64,000 bases of DNA from Geodermatophilus aquaeductus (GCF_900182545.1 NZ_FXTJ01000015.1:24523-88522), one strand, 5' to 3'; positions 10,605 to 21,933 are shown, numbered from the stretch's first letter. Numbers and translations are program-made. The notes: generated from the sequence alone by a model not told the origin.

Positions 10605-11088
10605 GGGTCGACGGTACGACCGTCCGGTGACAGAACGCCGCGTGTGACGGGCGAGCACCCAGGGGCACGCGGGACGGGTGGCTTGCGGCCGCGACGGCGT
10701 CGTGCTCGTGCGCGTGCCCGGGACCCGATAGCGTGCCCTCTCGCAGGCGCGGTGCCGCGCCGGGGACCAGTGCCACCCGGGATGCCCGGACGAGGTCGGA
10801 CCCCGGCGCCCCGCGACTCGGTACCAGGTGGGACCGGCGCCCCGCGCCGCGGCCTCCCGGACCTGCGCACGATGCCCTCCACGGCACGGCCCTCCACGGC
10901 CCCGCCGCGGAGGGCGTCGTCGTCCGAGCGGGCGCGCTCCCGTGATCTGCGCCGCGTCAGGTGTGGAGCCGCCCGGTTCGGGCAAGGGACCGGCGGGCAC
11001 CGTGTGCCCAGACCCCCTGCCGACGGCCGTGGCGGGGGGCCACCGCGCCCCGGACCCGTCGGGCGCCAGTGCAGGAGGAAACACGTCC
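10605..11088. other. 484-bp divergent gap between uvrB and glgX, with an isolated hairpin
   Basis: No convincing gene is seen. The gap contains a hairpin at 10889-10915 (12-position stem with one A/C mismatch, 3-nt loop), preceded by a direct repeat of CCCTCCACGGC. The hairpin is not behind any annotated gene on either strand, so it may end a short untranslated transcript or lie in the glgX leader. The right end carries the glgX Shine-Dalgarno AGGAGG. Confidence 0.4.
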
Positions 11089-13194
11089 ATGACCCAGGTG
11101 TGGCCCGGCTCCGCCTATCCGCTCGGAGCCACCTACGACGGCACCGGGACCAACTTCGCGCTGTTCAGCGAGGCGGCCGAGAAGGTGGAGCTCTGCCTCT
11201 TCGACGAGGCGGGCAACGAGGAGCGCATCCGGCTCCCCGAGATGGACGGCTACGTCTGGCACGCCTTCCTCCCCGGCATCCAGCCCGGGCAGCGCTACGG
11301 CTTCCGCGTGCACGGCCCCTACGACCCCGAGAACGGGCAGCGCTGCAACCCGAACAAGCTGCTGCTCGACCCCTACGCCAAGGCGATCGACGGCGCGATC
11401 GACTGGGACGAGGCCTGCTTCGGCTACCGGTTCGGCAGCGGTGAGCGCAACGACGACGACTCCGCGCCGCACATGCCGAAGTCCGTCGTGATCAACCCGT
11501 ACTTCGACTGGGGCGTGGACCGCCCGCCGCGGACGCCCTACAACAAGACGGTCATCTACGAGGCCCACGTCAAGGGCCTGACGATGACCCACCCGCGGAT
11601 CCCCGAGGAACTGCGCGGGACCTACGCCGGCATCGCGCACCCGGCGGTCATCGAGCACCTGCAGTCGCTGGGGATCACCGCGATCGAGCTCATGCCGGTG
11701 CACCAGTTCGTGCAGGACGACACGCTCCTGCAGAAGGGCCTGCGCAACTACTGGGGCTACAACACGATCGGCTTCTTCGCGCCGCACAACGAGTACGCGC
11801 AGCAGACCGACGGCCAGCAGGTGCAGGAGTTCAAGGGCATGGTCCGGACCCTGCACGAGGCCGGCATCGAGGTCATCCTGGACGTCGTCTACAACCACAC
11901 GGCCGAGGGCAACCACATGGGCCCGACGCTGTCGTTCAAGGGCATCGACAACCGGACGTACTACCGGCTGGTCGAGGGCGACGAGCAGTACTACATGGAC
12001 ACCACGGGCACCGGGAACTCGCTCAACGTCCGCACCCCGCAGGCGCTGCAGCTGATCATGGACTCGCTGCGGTACTGGGTCACCGAGATGCACGTCGACG
12101 GCTTCCGCTTCGACCTCGCCTCCACCCTGGCTCGCCAGTTCCACGAGGTGGACCGGCTGTCGGCGTTCTTCGACCTGGTGCACCAGGACCCGATCGTCAG
12201 CCAGGTCAAGCTCATCGCCGAGCCGTGGGACGTCGGCGACGGCGGCTACCAGGTGGGCAACTTCCCCGCGCTGTGGACCGAGTGGAACGGCAAGTACCGC
12301 GACACCGTCCGCGACTTCTGGCGCGGCGAGGACGCCACCATCGGCGAGTTCGCCAGCCGCATCACCGGCTCGGCCGACCTCTACAAGCACTCCGGGCGCC
12401 GGCCGGTGGCGAGCATCAACTTCGTCACCGCGCACGACGGGTTCACGCTCAACGACCTCGTCTCCTACAACGAGAAGCACAACGAGGCCAACGGCGAGGG
12501 CAACAACGACGGCGAGAGCCACAACCGCAGCTGGAACTGCGGCGTCGAGGGCGAGACCGACGACCCCGAGGTCCTCGAGCTGCGCGCCCGGCAGCGGCGG
12601 AACTTCATCACCACGCTGATGCTCAGCCAGGGCGTGCCGATGCTGCTGCACGGCGACGAGCTCGGCCGCTCGCAGGGCGGCAACAACAACGGCTACTGCC
12701 AGGACTCCGAGCTGACCTGGATCGACTGGGAGTCCGTCGACGAGGGCCTGCTGGAGTTCACCAAGCTGGTCACCCGGCTGCGCACCGAGCACCCGACGTT
12801 CCGCCGCCGCCGGTTCTTCCACGGCCGGCCGGTGCGCCGCGAGGAGGGCGACCCGGTCCAGGACATCGCCTGGTTCACCCCCGGCGGCGAGGTCATGGCC
12901 GACGAGGACTGGGACGCTGGGTTCGCCAAGTCGCTGGCGATGTACCTCAACGGCCACGGCATCCGGGAGACCGACGAGCGCGGCGAGGACGTCGTCGACG
13001 ACTGCTTCTTCCTGGCCTTCAACGCCCACCACGAGCCGATCGAGTTCACCCTGCCCACCGGCGAGTACGCCGAGGGCTGGACGGTCGTCGTGGACACCGC
13101 GGAGATGGGCGAGGTCGAGCCGGTGCAGCTCAAGGCCGGTGACAGCCTGTCGGTCGCCGCCCGTGCCACCGTCGTGCTGCAGGCGGCGCCGTGA
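11089..13194 (+). CDS. glgX: Glycogen debranching enzyme, isoamylase type
   Basis: A 701-residue GH13 enzyme that hydrolyses alpha-1,6 branches of glycogen limit dextrins. An N-terminal CBM48 domain (about 10-110, with [18 protein letters not shown]) is followed by the catalytic barrel: [19 protein letters not shown] with the nucleophile Asp, the acid/base Glu in IAEPWDVG, and [26 protein letters not shown]. The start ATG at 11089 has AGGAGG upstream at 11-nt spacing, and the product begins [13 protein letters not shown] as in known GlgX. The stop overlaps treY by 4 bp. With TreY and TreZ it converts glycogen into trehalose, the main actinobacterial desiccation and osmotic protectant. Confidence 0.96.
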   Translation: MTQVWPGSAYPLGATYDGTGTNFALFSEAAEKVELCLFDEAGNEERIRLPEMDGYVWHAFLPGIQPGQRYGFRVHGPYDPENGQRCNPNKLLLDPYAKAIDGAIDWDEACFGYRFGSGERNDDDSAPHMPKSVVINPYFDWGVDRPPRTPYNKTVIYEAHVKGLTMTHPRIPEELRGTYAGIAHPAVIEHLQSLGITAIELMPVHQFVQDDTLLQKGLRNYWGYNTIGFFAPHNEYAQQTDGQQVQEFKGMVRTLHEAGIEVILDVVYNHTAEGNHMGPTLSFKGIDNRTYYRLVEGDEQYYMDTTGTGNSLNVRTPQALQLIMDSLRYWVTEMHVDGFRFDLASTLARQFHEVDRLSAFFDLVHQDPIVSQVKLIAEPWDVGDGGYQVGNFPALWTEWNGKYRDTVRDFWRGEDATIGEFASRITGSADLYKHSGRRPVASINFVTAHDGFTLNDLVSYNEKHNEANGEGNNDGESHNRSWNCGVEGETDDPEVLELRARQRRNFITTLMLSQGVPMLLHGDELGRSQGGNNNGYCQDSELTWIDWESVDEGLLEFTKLVTRLRTEHPTFRRRRFFHGRPVRREEGDPVQDIAWFTPGGEVMADEDWDAGFAKSLAMYLNGHGIRETDERGEDVVDDCFFLAFNAHHEPIEFTLPTGEYAEGWTVVVDTAEMGEVEPVQLKAGDSLSVAARATVVLQAAP

Positions 13195-15518
13195 GCGGGC
13201 CCCGCGACAGCCGGGAGCGCCGGCGGGCGACGCCGTCGGCCACCTACCGGCTGCAGGTGACCGCCGACTTCACCCTGGACGACGCGGCCGCCGTGGCCGG
13301 CTACCTGGCCGACCTCGGCGTCAGCCACGCCTACTCCTCCCCCCTGCTGCGCTCGGCGGCGGGGAGCACGCACGGCTACGACACCGTGGACCACGCGCAC
13401 GTCGACGAGTCGCGCGGCGGGCAGGAGGGCTTCGACCGGTTCGTCGCCGCGCTGCACGAGCACGGGCTGGGGCTGGTCCTCGACCTGGTGCCCAACCACA
13501 TGGGCGTGGCCGACCCGGCCGAGGCGCCCTGGTGGTGGGACGTGCTGCAGCACGGGCGGGAGAGCGCGCACGCGTCGGCGTTCGACGTCGACTGGGACTT
13601 CGGCGGCGGCCGGATCCGGATCCCGGTGCTCGGGTCGGCCGACGACGTGCAGAAGCTTGAGGTCGTGGACGGCGAGCTGCGGTACTACGACAACCGCTTG
13701 CCGCTCGCGCCCGGCACCGGGGAGGGGACGCCGCAGGAGGTGCACGACCGGCAGCACTACGAGCTGGTCGACTGGCGCCGCGCGGACTCCGACCTCAACT
13801 ACCGGCGCTTCTTCGCGATCAACACCCTCGCCGGGCTGCGCGTGGAGGACCCCGCGGTCTTCGACGCCACCCACGAGCTGGTGCTGCGGCTGGTGGAGCA
13901 GGGCGCCGTCGACGGGCTGCGGATCGACCACCCCGACGGCCTCGCCGACCCGAAGGGCTACCTCGACCGGCTGGCCGAGGCCTCCGGCGGCCGGTGGACG
14001 GTCGTCGAGAAGATCCTCGAGCCCGGCGAGGACCTGCCCGGCAGCTGGCGCTGCGCCGGCACCACCGGCTACGACGCGCTCGCCGAGGTCGACGACGTCC
14101 TGGTCGACCCGGCCGGCGAGGCGGCGCTGACCGCGCTGGACACCGAGCTGTCGGGGCGGCCGGTCGACTACGCGCAGCTGGTCCACGACTGCAAGCGCGA
14201 GGTCACCGACGGGATCCTCGGCTCGGAGGTCGCCCGGCTGGTGCGGGTCATCGGCGAGCTGCCGGGCGTCGACCGCGCGCAGCAGACCGAGGCGCTGGCC
14301 GAGCTGCTGGCCACCTTCTCCGTCTACCGCAGCTACCTGCCCGACGGTCGGGAGCACCTCGACGCCGCGGTGTCCGCCGTCCGCGACCGCCGGCCCGACC
14401 TGGTCGCCGCCGTCGACGCGCTGCACCCGGTGCTCGCGCAGGCCGGCACCGAGGCGGCCACCCGCTTCGAGCAGACCAGCGGCCCGGTGATGGCCAAGGG
14501 CGTCGAGGACAGCGCCTACTACCGGTGGGCGCGGTTCGTGGTGCTCAACGAGGTGGGCGGCGACCCGGCGCGCTTCGGCGCCACGGTCGAGGAGTTCCAC
14601 GAGGCGCAGACCCGCCGGCTGGAGCGCAAGCCGGCGTCGATGACGACGCTCACCACGCACGACACCAAGCGCAGCGAGGACACCCGGGCTCGCCTGGCCG
14701 TCCTCGCCGAGGTGCCCACCGAGTGGGCGGAGCTGGTCCGCGGCTGGCTGTCCCGCCACCCGCTGGCCGACCGGCCGCTGGCGCACCTGGTCTGGCAGAA
14801 CCTGGTGGGCGCCTGGCCGCTGTCGCGCGAACGGGCGCACGCCTACGCCGAGAAGGCCGCCCGCGAGGCCGGCCTGTCGACGACGTGGACCGACGTCGAC
14901 GAGGCGTTCGAGACCGAGCTGCACGCGATGGTCGACGCCGCCTTCGACGACGCGACGACGAACGCCGAGATCGAGGCGTTCGTCGCGCGGATCGCCCCGG
15001 CCGGACGGTCCAACGCGCTGGCGCAGAAGCTGGTTCAGCTGACGATGCCCGGCGTCCCCGACGTCTACCAGGGCACCGAGCTCGAGGACCGCTCGCTGGT
15101 CGACCCGGACAACCGCCGCCCCGTGGACTACGACGGGCGCCGGGCGCTGCTGGCCCGCCTCGACGGCGGCTGGGTGCCCGAGGTCGACGACACCGGCGCG
15201 GCCAAGCTGCTCGTCGTCTCGCGGGCGCTGCGGCTGCGGCGGGACCGCCCGGAGCTGTTCACCGGGTACGCACCGGTCGAGGCCACCGGGTCCGCCGCCG
15301 GCTCCGTCGTCGCCTTCGACCGGGGCGGTGCGGTGACGGTCGCGACCCGGCTGCCGGTCGGCCTGGCCGGCACCGGCTGGGGCGACACCGCGCTCGCGCT
15401 GCCCACCGGCTCCTGGCGGGACGTGCTCACCGGCACGCGGGTGGTCTCCGACGCAGCAGGCCTGCCCGTGGCCGACCTGCTGTCCCGGCTGCCCGTGGCA
15501 CTGCTCGTCCGGGAATGA
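13191..15518 (+). CDS. treY: Malto-oligosyltrehalose synthase
   Basis: A 775-residue GH13 intramolecular transglucosylase that turns the reducing-end alpha-1,4 linkage of maltodextrins into an alpha,alpha-1,1 linkage. The start GTG overlaps the glgX stop as GTGA. Recognisable blocks are ATYRLQV at the N-terminus, VSHAYSSPLLRSAAGSTHGYD, DLVPNHMGV, DGLRIDHPDGLADPKGYL with the catalytic Asp, VEKILEPGE, and near the C-terminus LTMPGVPDVYQGTELED. The length is normal for TreY. It supplies TreZ, whose gene lies 1.1 kb downstream beyond the rpf-like gene. A strong hairpin terminator follows the stop codon directly. Confidence 0.96.
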   Translation: MSGPRDSRERRRATPSATYRLQVTADFTLDDAAAVAGYLADLGVSHAYSSPLLRSAAGSTHGYDTVDHAHVDESRGGQEGFDRFVAALHEHGLGLVLDLVPNHMGVADPAEAPWWWDVLQHGRESAHASAFDVDWDFGGGRIRIPVLGSADDVQKLEVVDGELRYYDNRLPLAPGTGEGTPQEVHDRQHYELVDWRRADSDLNYRRFFAINTLAGLRVEDPAVFDATHELVLRLVEQGAVDGLRIDHPDGLADPKGYLDRLAEASGGRWTVVEKILEPGEDLPGSWRCAGTTGYDALAEVDDVLVDPAGEAALTALDTELSGRPVDYAQLVHDCKREVTDGILGSEVARLVRVIGELPGVDRAQQTEALAELLATFSVYRSYLPDGREHLDAAVSAVRDRRPDLVAAVDALHPVLAQAGTEAATRFEQTSGPVMAKGVEDSAYYRWARFVVLNEVGGDPARFGATVEEFHEAQTRRLERKPASMTTLTTHDTKRSEDTRARLAVLAEVPTEWAELVRGWLSRHPLADRPLAHLVWQNLVGAWPLSRERAHAYAEKAAREAGLSTTWTDVDEAFETELHAMVDAAFDDATTNAEIEAFVARIAPAGRSNALAQKLVQLTMPGVPDVYQGTELEDRSLVDPDNRRPVDYDGRRALLARLDGGWVPEVDDTGAAKLLVVSRALRLRRDRPELFTGYAPVEATGSAAGSVVAFDRGGAVTVATRLPVGLAGTGWGDTALALPTGSWRDVLTGTRVVSDAAGLPVADLLSRLPVALLVRE

Positions 15519-15524
15519 GTCCCA

Positions 15525-15568
15525 GGTCACATCGCCGCGGGGGCAGGCCGCCCCGCGGCGGTGTGACC
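15525..15568 (+). terminator. Strong hairpin terminator after treY
   Basis: An 18-bp stem (15525-15542 with 15551-15568, one G-T wobble) and an 8-nt loop begin 6 nt after the treY stop. It separates glgX-treY from the riboswitch-controlled rpf-like gene and treZ. Confidence 0.8.
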
Positions 15569-15701
15569 AGGCGTTCCGCCGGAGGCCGGTGGGGTGTGCC
15601 GCGTGGGGCGGGAGTCGACCCGTGGGGTTCGGCGCGCCGTCTCGTGACCCACCCGTTACCTTTGCCCCGCGCACCGGCCGACCGAGAGCCGGGCGCCGGA
15701 G

Positions 15702-16540
<839 letters not shown>

Positions 16541-16547
16541 GGCACCC

Positions 16548-16577
16548 GGCCGCCGGGGGACCCTTCCCCCGGCGGCC
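16548..16577 (+). terminator. Hairpin terminator after the rpf-like gene
   Basis: A perfect 13-bp stem (16548-16560 with 16565-16577) and a 4-nt loop start 7 nt after the stop codon. It isolates rpf from treZ. Confidence 0.8.
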
Positions 16578-16653
16578 GTCGCCTCCGGCGGTTGACCGGG
16601 CACTGCGGGGGCAATGACCCCCCGTCACCCGCTCGATCCCCGGAGGCTCCCGC

Positions 16654-18426
16654 ATGTCCGCACCCGTCGAGTTCGCCGTCTGGGCGCCCGTGCCCGAGCG
16701 CGTGCGCCTGCAGGTCGACGGCGCGGTGCACGACATGCGCCGCGACCACGACGGCTGGTGGCGGGCCGAGGTCGAGGCCGCCGCGGAGGCCGACTACGGC
16801 TTCCTGCTCGGCGACGACGAGGACGGGGAGGAGGGCGGGAGGAAGGTCTACCCGGACCCGCGCTCGCGGCGGCAGCCCGACGGCGTGCACGGCTTGTCCC
16901 GGCGGTTCGACCCCTCGGCGTACTCCTGGGGCGACCGCGCCTGGACCGGGCGCCCGCTGGCCGGAGGCGTCGTCTACGAGATGCACGTCGGCACGTTCAC
17001 GCCCGAGGGCACCCTCGACGCCGCCATCGACCGGCTCGGCCACCTCGTCGACCTCGGCGTCGACTTCGTCGAGGTGCTGCCGGTCAACGCCTTCAACGGC
17101 ACGCACAACTGGGGCTACGACGGCGTCGCCTGGTACGCCGTCCAGGAGACCTACGGCGGGCCGGCCGCCTACCAGCGCTTCGTCGACGCCTGCCACCAGC
17201 GCGGCCTCGGCGTGATCCAGGACGTCGTCTACAACCACCTCGGGCCCTCGGGGAACTACCTGCCGCTGTTCATGCCGGTCTTCAGCGAGGGCGGCGCCAA
17301 CACCTGGGGCAACTCGGTCAACCTGTCGGGTCCCGACTCCGACGAGGTCCGCCGGTACATCATCGACAACGCGCTCATGTGGCTGCGCGACATGCACGTC
17401 GACGGGCTGCGGCTCGACGCCGTGCACGCGCTGGTCGACGAGCGCGCCACCCACGTCCTCGAGGAGATGGCGCGCGAGGTCGACCGGCTGTCGGTCGCCG
17501 TCGGCCGGCCGCTGTCGCTGATCGCCGAGAGCGACCTCAACGACCCGCGGATGGTGACGCCGCGCGGCGCCGGCGGGCTGGGCATGACCGCGCAGTGGAG
17601 CGACGACTTCCACCACGCGCTGCACTCGACGCTCACCGGCGAGGGGCAGGGCTACTACCGCGACTTCGCCGAGGCCGGCATCGCGGGGCTGGCCAAGACC
17701 CTGACCGGCGCCTACTTCCACGACGGCGCGTGGTCGAGCTTCCGCCGCCGCCACCACGGCCGGCCGGTGGACACCACGCGGCTGCCGGGCTGGAAGTTCG
17801 TCGGCTACCTGCAGGACCACGACCAGATCGGCAACCGCGCCGTCGGCGACCGGATCTCGGCGACCCTCTCCCCCGGCCTGCTCGCCGTCGGCGCGACGAT
17901 CGTCCTCACCAGCCCGTTCACGCCGATGCTGTTCATGGGCGAGGAGTGGGGCGCCTCGACGCCGTGGCAGTTCTTCACTTCCCACCCGGAGCCGGAGCTC
18001 GGGCAGGCGACGGCGGAGGGGCGCAAGCGGGAGTTCGCCGAGCACGGCTGGGACGCCGACGAGGTCCCCGACCCGCAGGACCCCGAGACGTTCACCCGCT
18101 CGAAGCTGGACTGGTCCGAGCTCGACCGGGAGCCGCACGCGACGCTGCTCGCCGTCCACCGCCGGCTGCTGGCCCTGCGCAGGGAGCACCCCGAGCTGGT
18201 CGACGCCGACCTCGCCGCCACCGAGGTCGGCTGGGACGACGAGGACCGGGTGCTCGTGGTGCACCGCGGCGGGCTGCGGGTGGTGGCGAACCTCTCCGGT
18301 GAGGAGCAGGAGGTCGAGCTGGACCGGCCCGCCACCGGGGTGCTGTTCGCGACCGGCGAGGAGCCGGCGCTGTCCGGGACGTCGGTGACCGTGCCCGCCG
18401 AGAGCGCGGCCGTCGTCCGCACCTGA
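16654..18426 (+). CDS. treZ: Malto-oligosyltrehalose trehalohydrolase
   Basis: A 590-residue GH13 enzyme that releases free trehalose from maltooligosyl-trehalose made by TreY. GGAGG lies 9 nt before the ATG. Seen in order: [13 protein letters not shown] (N-terminal CBM48-like domain), [39 protein letters not shown] with the nucleophile Asp, [10 protein letters not shown], and [12 protein letters not shown], followed by [15 protein letters not shown]. The length is typical. The gene is separated from treY by the riboswitch-controlled rpf-like gene and a terminator, so it probably has its own promoter in the 77-bp gap before it. The stop overlaps the RibD-like gene by one base (TGATG), implying translational coupling. 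Confidence 0.95.
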   Translation: MSAPVEFAVWAPVPERVRLQVDGAVHDMRRDHDGWWRAEVEAAAEADYGFLLGDDEDGEEGGRKVYPDPRSRRQPDGVHGLSRRFDPSAYSWGDRAWTGRPLAGGVVYEMHVGTFTPEGTLDAAIDRLGHLVDLGVDFVEVLPVNAFNGTHNWGYDGVAWYAVQETYGGPAAYQRFVDACHQRGLGVIQDVVYNHLGPSGNYLPLFMPVFSEGGANTWGNSVNLSGPDSDEVRRYIIDNALMWLRDMHVDGLRLDAVHALVDERATHVLEEMAREVDRLSVAVGRPLSLIAESDLNDPRMVTPRGAGGLGMTAQWSDDFHHALHSTLTGEGQGYYRDFAEAGIAGLAKTLTGAYFHDGAWSSFRRRHHGRPVDTTRLPGWKFVGYLQDHDQIGNRAVGDRISATLSPGLLAVGATIVLTSPFTPMLFMGEEWGASTPWQFFTSHPEPELGQATAEGRKREFAEHGWDADEVPDPQDPETFTRSKLDWSELDREPHATLLAVHRRLLALRREHPELVDADLAATEVGWDDEDRVLVVHRGGLRVVANLSGEEQEVELDRPATGVLFATGEEPALSGTSVTVPAESAAVVRT

Positions 18427-19145
18427 TGCGCCGGCTGCACCCGTCGCCGGCCACCGACCTGAACGACGCCGACCTCACCGAGGCGTACCGGCTCCCGCCG
18501 GGGCGCTCCTTCCGCGTCGACTTCGTCGCCTCGCTCGACGGCGCGGTGACGGTGGACGGCGTCAGCGCGGGACTCGGCTCGCCCGGTGACCGGCGGGTGT
18601 TCTCGACGCTGCGCGCGCTGGCCGACGTCGTCCTGGTCGGGCAGGGGACGGCGGCCGGCGAGGGCTACGGGCCGGTGACCGCGGACTCGCCCCTCGGCCG
18701 GCGCCGGGCCCGGCTCGGACGCACGCCCGAGCTGCCGGTCGCGGTGGTGTCGCGGCGGGCGTCGATGGCGCCCGGCGACCGGCTCGCGCAGGCGCCGACG
18801 CTCCTGGTCACCTGCGCGGCCGCCGACCCCGCCCGCCGCGCCGCGCTGGCCGACGCCGGCGTCGACGTGCTCGTGTGCGGGGACGCCGACGTGGACCTGC
18901 CGCTGGCGGTGGACGCCCTCGCCGACCGCGGGTTCGAGGCGGTGCTGTGCGAGGGCGGCCCGTCGCTGCTGACGGCGGCGCTGGACGCGGGCGTCGTCGA
19001 CGAGCTCGACCTCACCGTCTCCCCCGCGCTGGTCGGCGGTCAGGCGCGGCTGCTGGACCGGGCGCTGCGCGACGTCGTCCGCCCGCGGCTGGTCCAGGTG
19101 CTCGAGGAGGACGGCGTCCTCTTCACCCGCTACGCCCTCGGCTGA
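18426..19145 (+). CDS. RibD C-terminal / DHFR-like pyrimidine reductase family protein
   Basis: A 239-residue single-domain reductase of the RibD C-terminal family. It shows FVASLDGAVTVDGVSAGLGSPGDRRVF, the substrate-binding N-terminal signature of 5-amino-6-ribosylamino-uracil-phosphate reductases, then DVVLVGQGTAAGEGYGPV and LCEGGPSLLTAALDAGVVDELDLTVSP (NADPH-binding C-terminal part). Without a deaminase domain and away from other rib genes, it need not act in riboflavin synthesis; standalone actinobacterial homologues are mostly uncharacterised NADPH-dependent reductases. The start overlaps the treZ stop as TGATG. Confidence 0.85.
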   Translation: MRRLHPSPATDLNDADLTEAYRLPPGRSFRVDFVASLDGAVTVDGVSAGLGSPGDRRVFSTLRALADVVLVGQGTAAGEGYGPVTADSPLGRRRARLGRTPELPVAVVSRRASMAPGDRLAQAPTLLVTCAAADPARRAALADAGVDVLVCGDADVDLPLAVDALADRGFEAVLCEGGPSLLTAALDAGVVDELDLTVSPALVGGQARLLDRALRDVVRPRLVQVLEEDGVLFTRYALG

Positions 19146-19154
19146 GCCCCCAGC

Positions 19155-19176
19155 GGCAGAGATGGCCATCCCTGCC
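19155..19176. promoter_or_regulatory. 22-bp near-perfect palindrome upstream of ligC
   Basis: GGCAGAGATGG/CCATCCCTGCC is a 22-bp palindrome with a single mismatched pair, 58 bp before the ligC start and 10 bp after the RibD-like stop. It is short for a terminator and has no loop, which fits a dimeric-regulator operator better. No regulator is identified. Confidence 0.4.
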
Positions 19177-19233
19177 ACCCGTCCGGTCGACGGCGACCTG
19201 CCCCGGGGAGGGCCCGCTGGTTGACTGACCGGC

Positions 19234-20304
19234 ATGGACCTGCCCGTGCTGCCGCCGGTCAAGCCGATGCTGGCCAAGGCCGCCACGAAGCTGCCCACCG
19301 GCGACGGCCTGTTCTACGAGCCCAAGTGGGACGGCTTCCGCTGCATCGTCTTCCGCGACGGCGACGAGGTGGAGCTGGGCAGCCGCAACGAGCGCCCGCT
19401 GACCCGCTACTTCCCCGAGGTCGTGGCCGCGGTGAAGGAGGCGTTGCCGGAGCGCTGCGTCGTCGACGGCGAGATCGTGGTGCCGCAGGGCGACCGGCTG
19501 CACTTCGAGTCGCTGCTGCAGCGCATCCACCCCGCGAAGTCGCGCGTCGACCTGCTCGCCGAGCAGACGCCGGCGCACTTCGTCGCCTTCGACCTGCTGG
19601 CCGTCGGCGACGAGTCGCTGATGGAGACGCCGTTCGAGCAGCGCCGGGCGCGGCTGCGCGAGGTGCTGGGCAGGCAGCACGAGCGGGTGCACGTCACGGC
19701 AGTCACGCGGGACGCCGGGACCGCGCAGCGCTGGTTCGAGGAGTTCGAGGGCGCCGGGCTCGACGGCGTCGTCGCCAAGGCCCCCGACCTGCCGTACGGC
19801 CCCGACCAGCGGCTGATGACCAAGGTCAAGCACGTGCGCACCGCCGACTGCGTGGTCGCCGGGTTCCGCTGGCACAAGAGCGGGCCGATCGTCGGCTCGC
19901 TGCTGCTCGGGCTCTACGACGACGGCGGCCTGCAGCACATCGGCGTCGCGGCGTCGTTCCCCATGGCGCGGCGCGCGGAGCTGGTCGAGGAGCTGGCGCC
20001 CTACCGCGCCGACGCCCTCGACGGGCACCCGTGGCAGGACTGGGCGAACGCGGAGGTGCAGGAGAACGGCGAGCACCGGATGCCCGGCGCGCAGAGCCGC
20101 TGGAACGCCAAGAAGGACCTCTCGTGGGTGCCGCTGCGGCCCGAGCTCGTGGTGGAGGTCAAGTACGACCAGCTCGAGGGCCGGCGGCTGCGGCACACCG
20201 GCCAGTTCCTCCGCTGGCGGCCCGACCGGGAGGCGCGGAGCTGCACCTACGACCAGCTGGAGGTCCCGGTGCGCTACGACCTGGCCGAGGTGCTGGCCGG
20301 ATGA
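19234..20304 (+). CDS. ligC: ATP-dependent DNA ligase, LigC type
   Basis: A 356-residue ligase of the size of mycobacterial LigC. Motif I, EPKWDGFR, places the adenylated lysine at K31; SRNERPLTRYFPE, DGEIVV, FVAFDLLAVG and DGVVAKAPDLPYGP correspond to motifs Ia-IV, and KVKHVRTADCVV to motif V. The C-terminal OB fold follows. In mycobacteria LigC works with the primase-polymerase Prim-PolC in short-gap excision repair, and a Prim-PolC-like gene is two genes downstream here. No good Shine-Dalgarno is seen; the nearest purine-rich run is about 22 nt before the ATG. Confidence 0.92.
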   Translation: MDLPVLPPVKPMLAKAATKLPTGDGLFYEPKWDGFRCIVFRDGDEVELGSRNERPLTRYFPEVVAAVKEALPERCVVDGEIVVPQGDRLHFESLLQRIHPAKSRVDLLAEQTPAHFVAFDLLAVGDESLMETPFEQRRARLREVLGRQHERVHVTAVTRDAGTAQRWFEEFEGAGLDGVVAKAPDLPYGPDQRLMTKVKHVRTADCVVAGFRWHKSGPIVGSLLLGLYDDGGLQHIGVAASFPMARRAELVEELAPYRADALDGHPWQDWANAEVQENGEHRMPGAQSRWNAKKDLSWVPLRPELVVEVKYDQLEGRRLRHTGQFLRWRPDREARSCTYDQLEVPVRYDLAEVLAG

Positions 20305-20347
20305 GCGGCGCCTGCGCGGGTGGCACCGGGCTCCTACGGTGGTGATC

Positions 20348-21910
20348 ATGCGTCTGCGCCGCGGCCTGCTCGCCGCCTCGACCGGACTGCTCCTGGCGGT
20401 CACCGGCTGTAGCTCGTTCACCGACTCGTCGTCGGCGGACTCCTCGTCGTCGTCCGCGACGACGACGCCGGCCGAGCCCGAGGCCGCCCCGATCACCTGG
20501 ACCGACTGCGACGCGCAGATCACCGAGCTCATCTCCGGCACCCCCGGCAGCGAGCGCGACCTCGCCTTCGAGTGCGGCCGCACCGAGGTGCCCATCGACC
20601 ACGACGAGCCCGACGGCGCCACGCTGCCGCTGTTCCTCGTGCGCGCGACGCTGGCCGGGCAGACCGACCGGATCGGCTCGCTGCTGGTGAACCCGGGCGG
20701 TCCCGGGGCCTCCGGGGCGGACGCGGCGCTCAGCCTGGCGCTGTCCATGCCCGAGGACGTGCTGCGCCGCTTCGACCTCGTCGGCTTCGACCCGCGCGGG
20801 GTCGGGCTGTCGACGCCGGTCGAGTGCATCCCCGCCGACCTCAAGGACCGCCTGGTCGCCGCCGAGCCGCGACCGGTCACGCAGGAGCAGATGGACGAGG
20901 TCCTGGGGCTGACCGACGAGGCGGCCGACGCCTGCGCCGAGGAGTACGGCGACGCGCTGGGGACGTTCAACACCGTCGACACCGCGCGGGACATGGACCT
21001 GCTGCGCGAGTCGCTGGGCGACGAGCAGCTGAACTTCCTCGGCTACTCCTACGGCACCACGCTGGGCTCCACCTACGCCGAGCTGTTCCCCGAGAACGTG
21101 CGCGCGATGGTGCTCGACGCCGCCGTCGACCCCGACGCCGACCCGCAGGCCGACGCCGAGGCGCAGGCCGCGGGCCTGGAGGCCGGCTTCGACGCCTTCG
21201 CCGCGAACTGCACGAGCCTGGTGTCGGGGTGCCCGATCGGCGGCGACCCGCGCCGGTTCGTGCAGGACCTGATGGGGGCGGCGTCGGCCGCGCCGATCGC
21301 CAGCAGCAGGCCCGGCGAGACCCGCACCGCGACGCCCGGCGTCATCCTGACCGCCGTCGCCGCGGCGCTGTACGACACGTCGTCGTGGCCGCAGCTGTCG
21401 CAGGCGCTGGCCGCCGCGAGCACCGGCGACGCCGCGGGCCTGTTCGCCCTCGCCGACGCCTACGACGGCCGGCTCGAGGACGGCACGTACACCAACCAGC
21501 TCGACGCCAACATCACGGTCAACTGCGCCGACCGCCCCGAGGACGTGACGTACTCGGAGGAGGAGGTGCTGCAGCTCGCGCAGGACTGGAACCAGCGCTA
21601 TCCGCTCTTCGGCGCCGGCGCGGCCTCCAGCCTCTACACCTGCGGGGTGTGGGACGCCGAGCGCACGCCGCTGCCCGAGCGCGACGCCGACGGCAGCGCG
21701 CCGATCCTCGTCGTCGGCAACACCGGCGACCCGGTGACGCCGCTGCCCGGCGCAGAGGACATGGCCGAGGACCTCAGCGCCGGCACGCTGCTGGTCTGGC
21801 AGGGCCAGGGGCACACCGCCTACCCGAAGACCGACTGCGTCACCGCGGCGGTCAACGCCTACCTCATCGACCTCACGGCGCCGCAGGACGGGCTGACGTG
21901 CCCGGCCTGA
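20348..21910 (+). CDS. Lipoprotein alpha/beta hydrolase, TAP/SlpD-like peptidase family
   Basis: An exported lipoprotein of 520 residues, anchored at Cys21 of the lipobox LAVTGC, followed by a Ser/Thr-rich spacer (about 23-42). The hydrolase core has SLLVNPGGPGASG (oxyanion region), VGFDPRGVGLSTPV, the nucleophile elbow LGYSYGTTLGS, and a C-terminal TAP-like domain with ILVVGNTGDPVTPLPGA (catalytic Asp) and GQGHTAYPKTDCV (His). Related Streptomyces enzymes are tripeptidyl or prolyl aminopeptidases. ATG at 20348 is taken as the start because the signal peptide fits it; a GTG 9 nt upstream is possible. It splits the ligC/Prim-PolC repair pair without an obvious functional link. Confidence 0.85.
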   Translation: MRLRRGLLAASTGLLLAVTGCSSFTDSSSADSSSSSATTTPAEPEAAPITWTDCDAQITELISGTPGSERDLAFECGRTEVPIDHDEPDGATLPLFLVRATLAGQTDRIGSLLVNPGGPGASGADAALSLALSMPEDVLRRFDLVGFDPRGVGLSTPVECIPADLKDRLVAAEPRPVTQEQMDEVLGLTDEAADACAEEYGDALGTFNTVDTARDMDLLRESLGDEQLNFLGYSYGTTLGSTYAELFPENVRAMVLDAAVDPDADPQADAEAQAAGLEAGFDAFAANCTSLVSGCPIGGDPRRFVQDLMGAASAAPIASSRPGETRTATPGVILTAVAAALYDTSSWPQLSQALAAASTGDAAGLFALADAYDGRLEDGTYTNQLDANITVNCADRPEDVTYSEEEVLQLAQDWNQRYPLFGAGAASSLYTCGVWDAERTPLPERDADGSAPILVVGNTGDPVTPLPGAEDMAEDLSAGTLLVWQGQGHTAYPKTDCVTAAVNAYLIDLTAPQDGLTCPA

Positions 21911-21933
21911 GCCGCCCCTGACCCGGGGAGCTC

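Noticed and set aside
10605..10640. SOS (LexA) box at the uvrB promoter
   Set aside because: The promoter has a GTCGTACCGTCGAC stretch with partial symmetry, but it does not fit the TCGAAC-N4-GTTCGA pattern of actinobacterial LexA sites.
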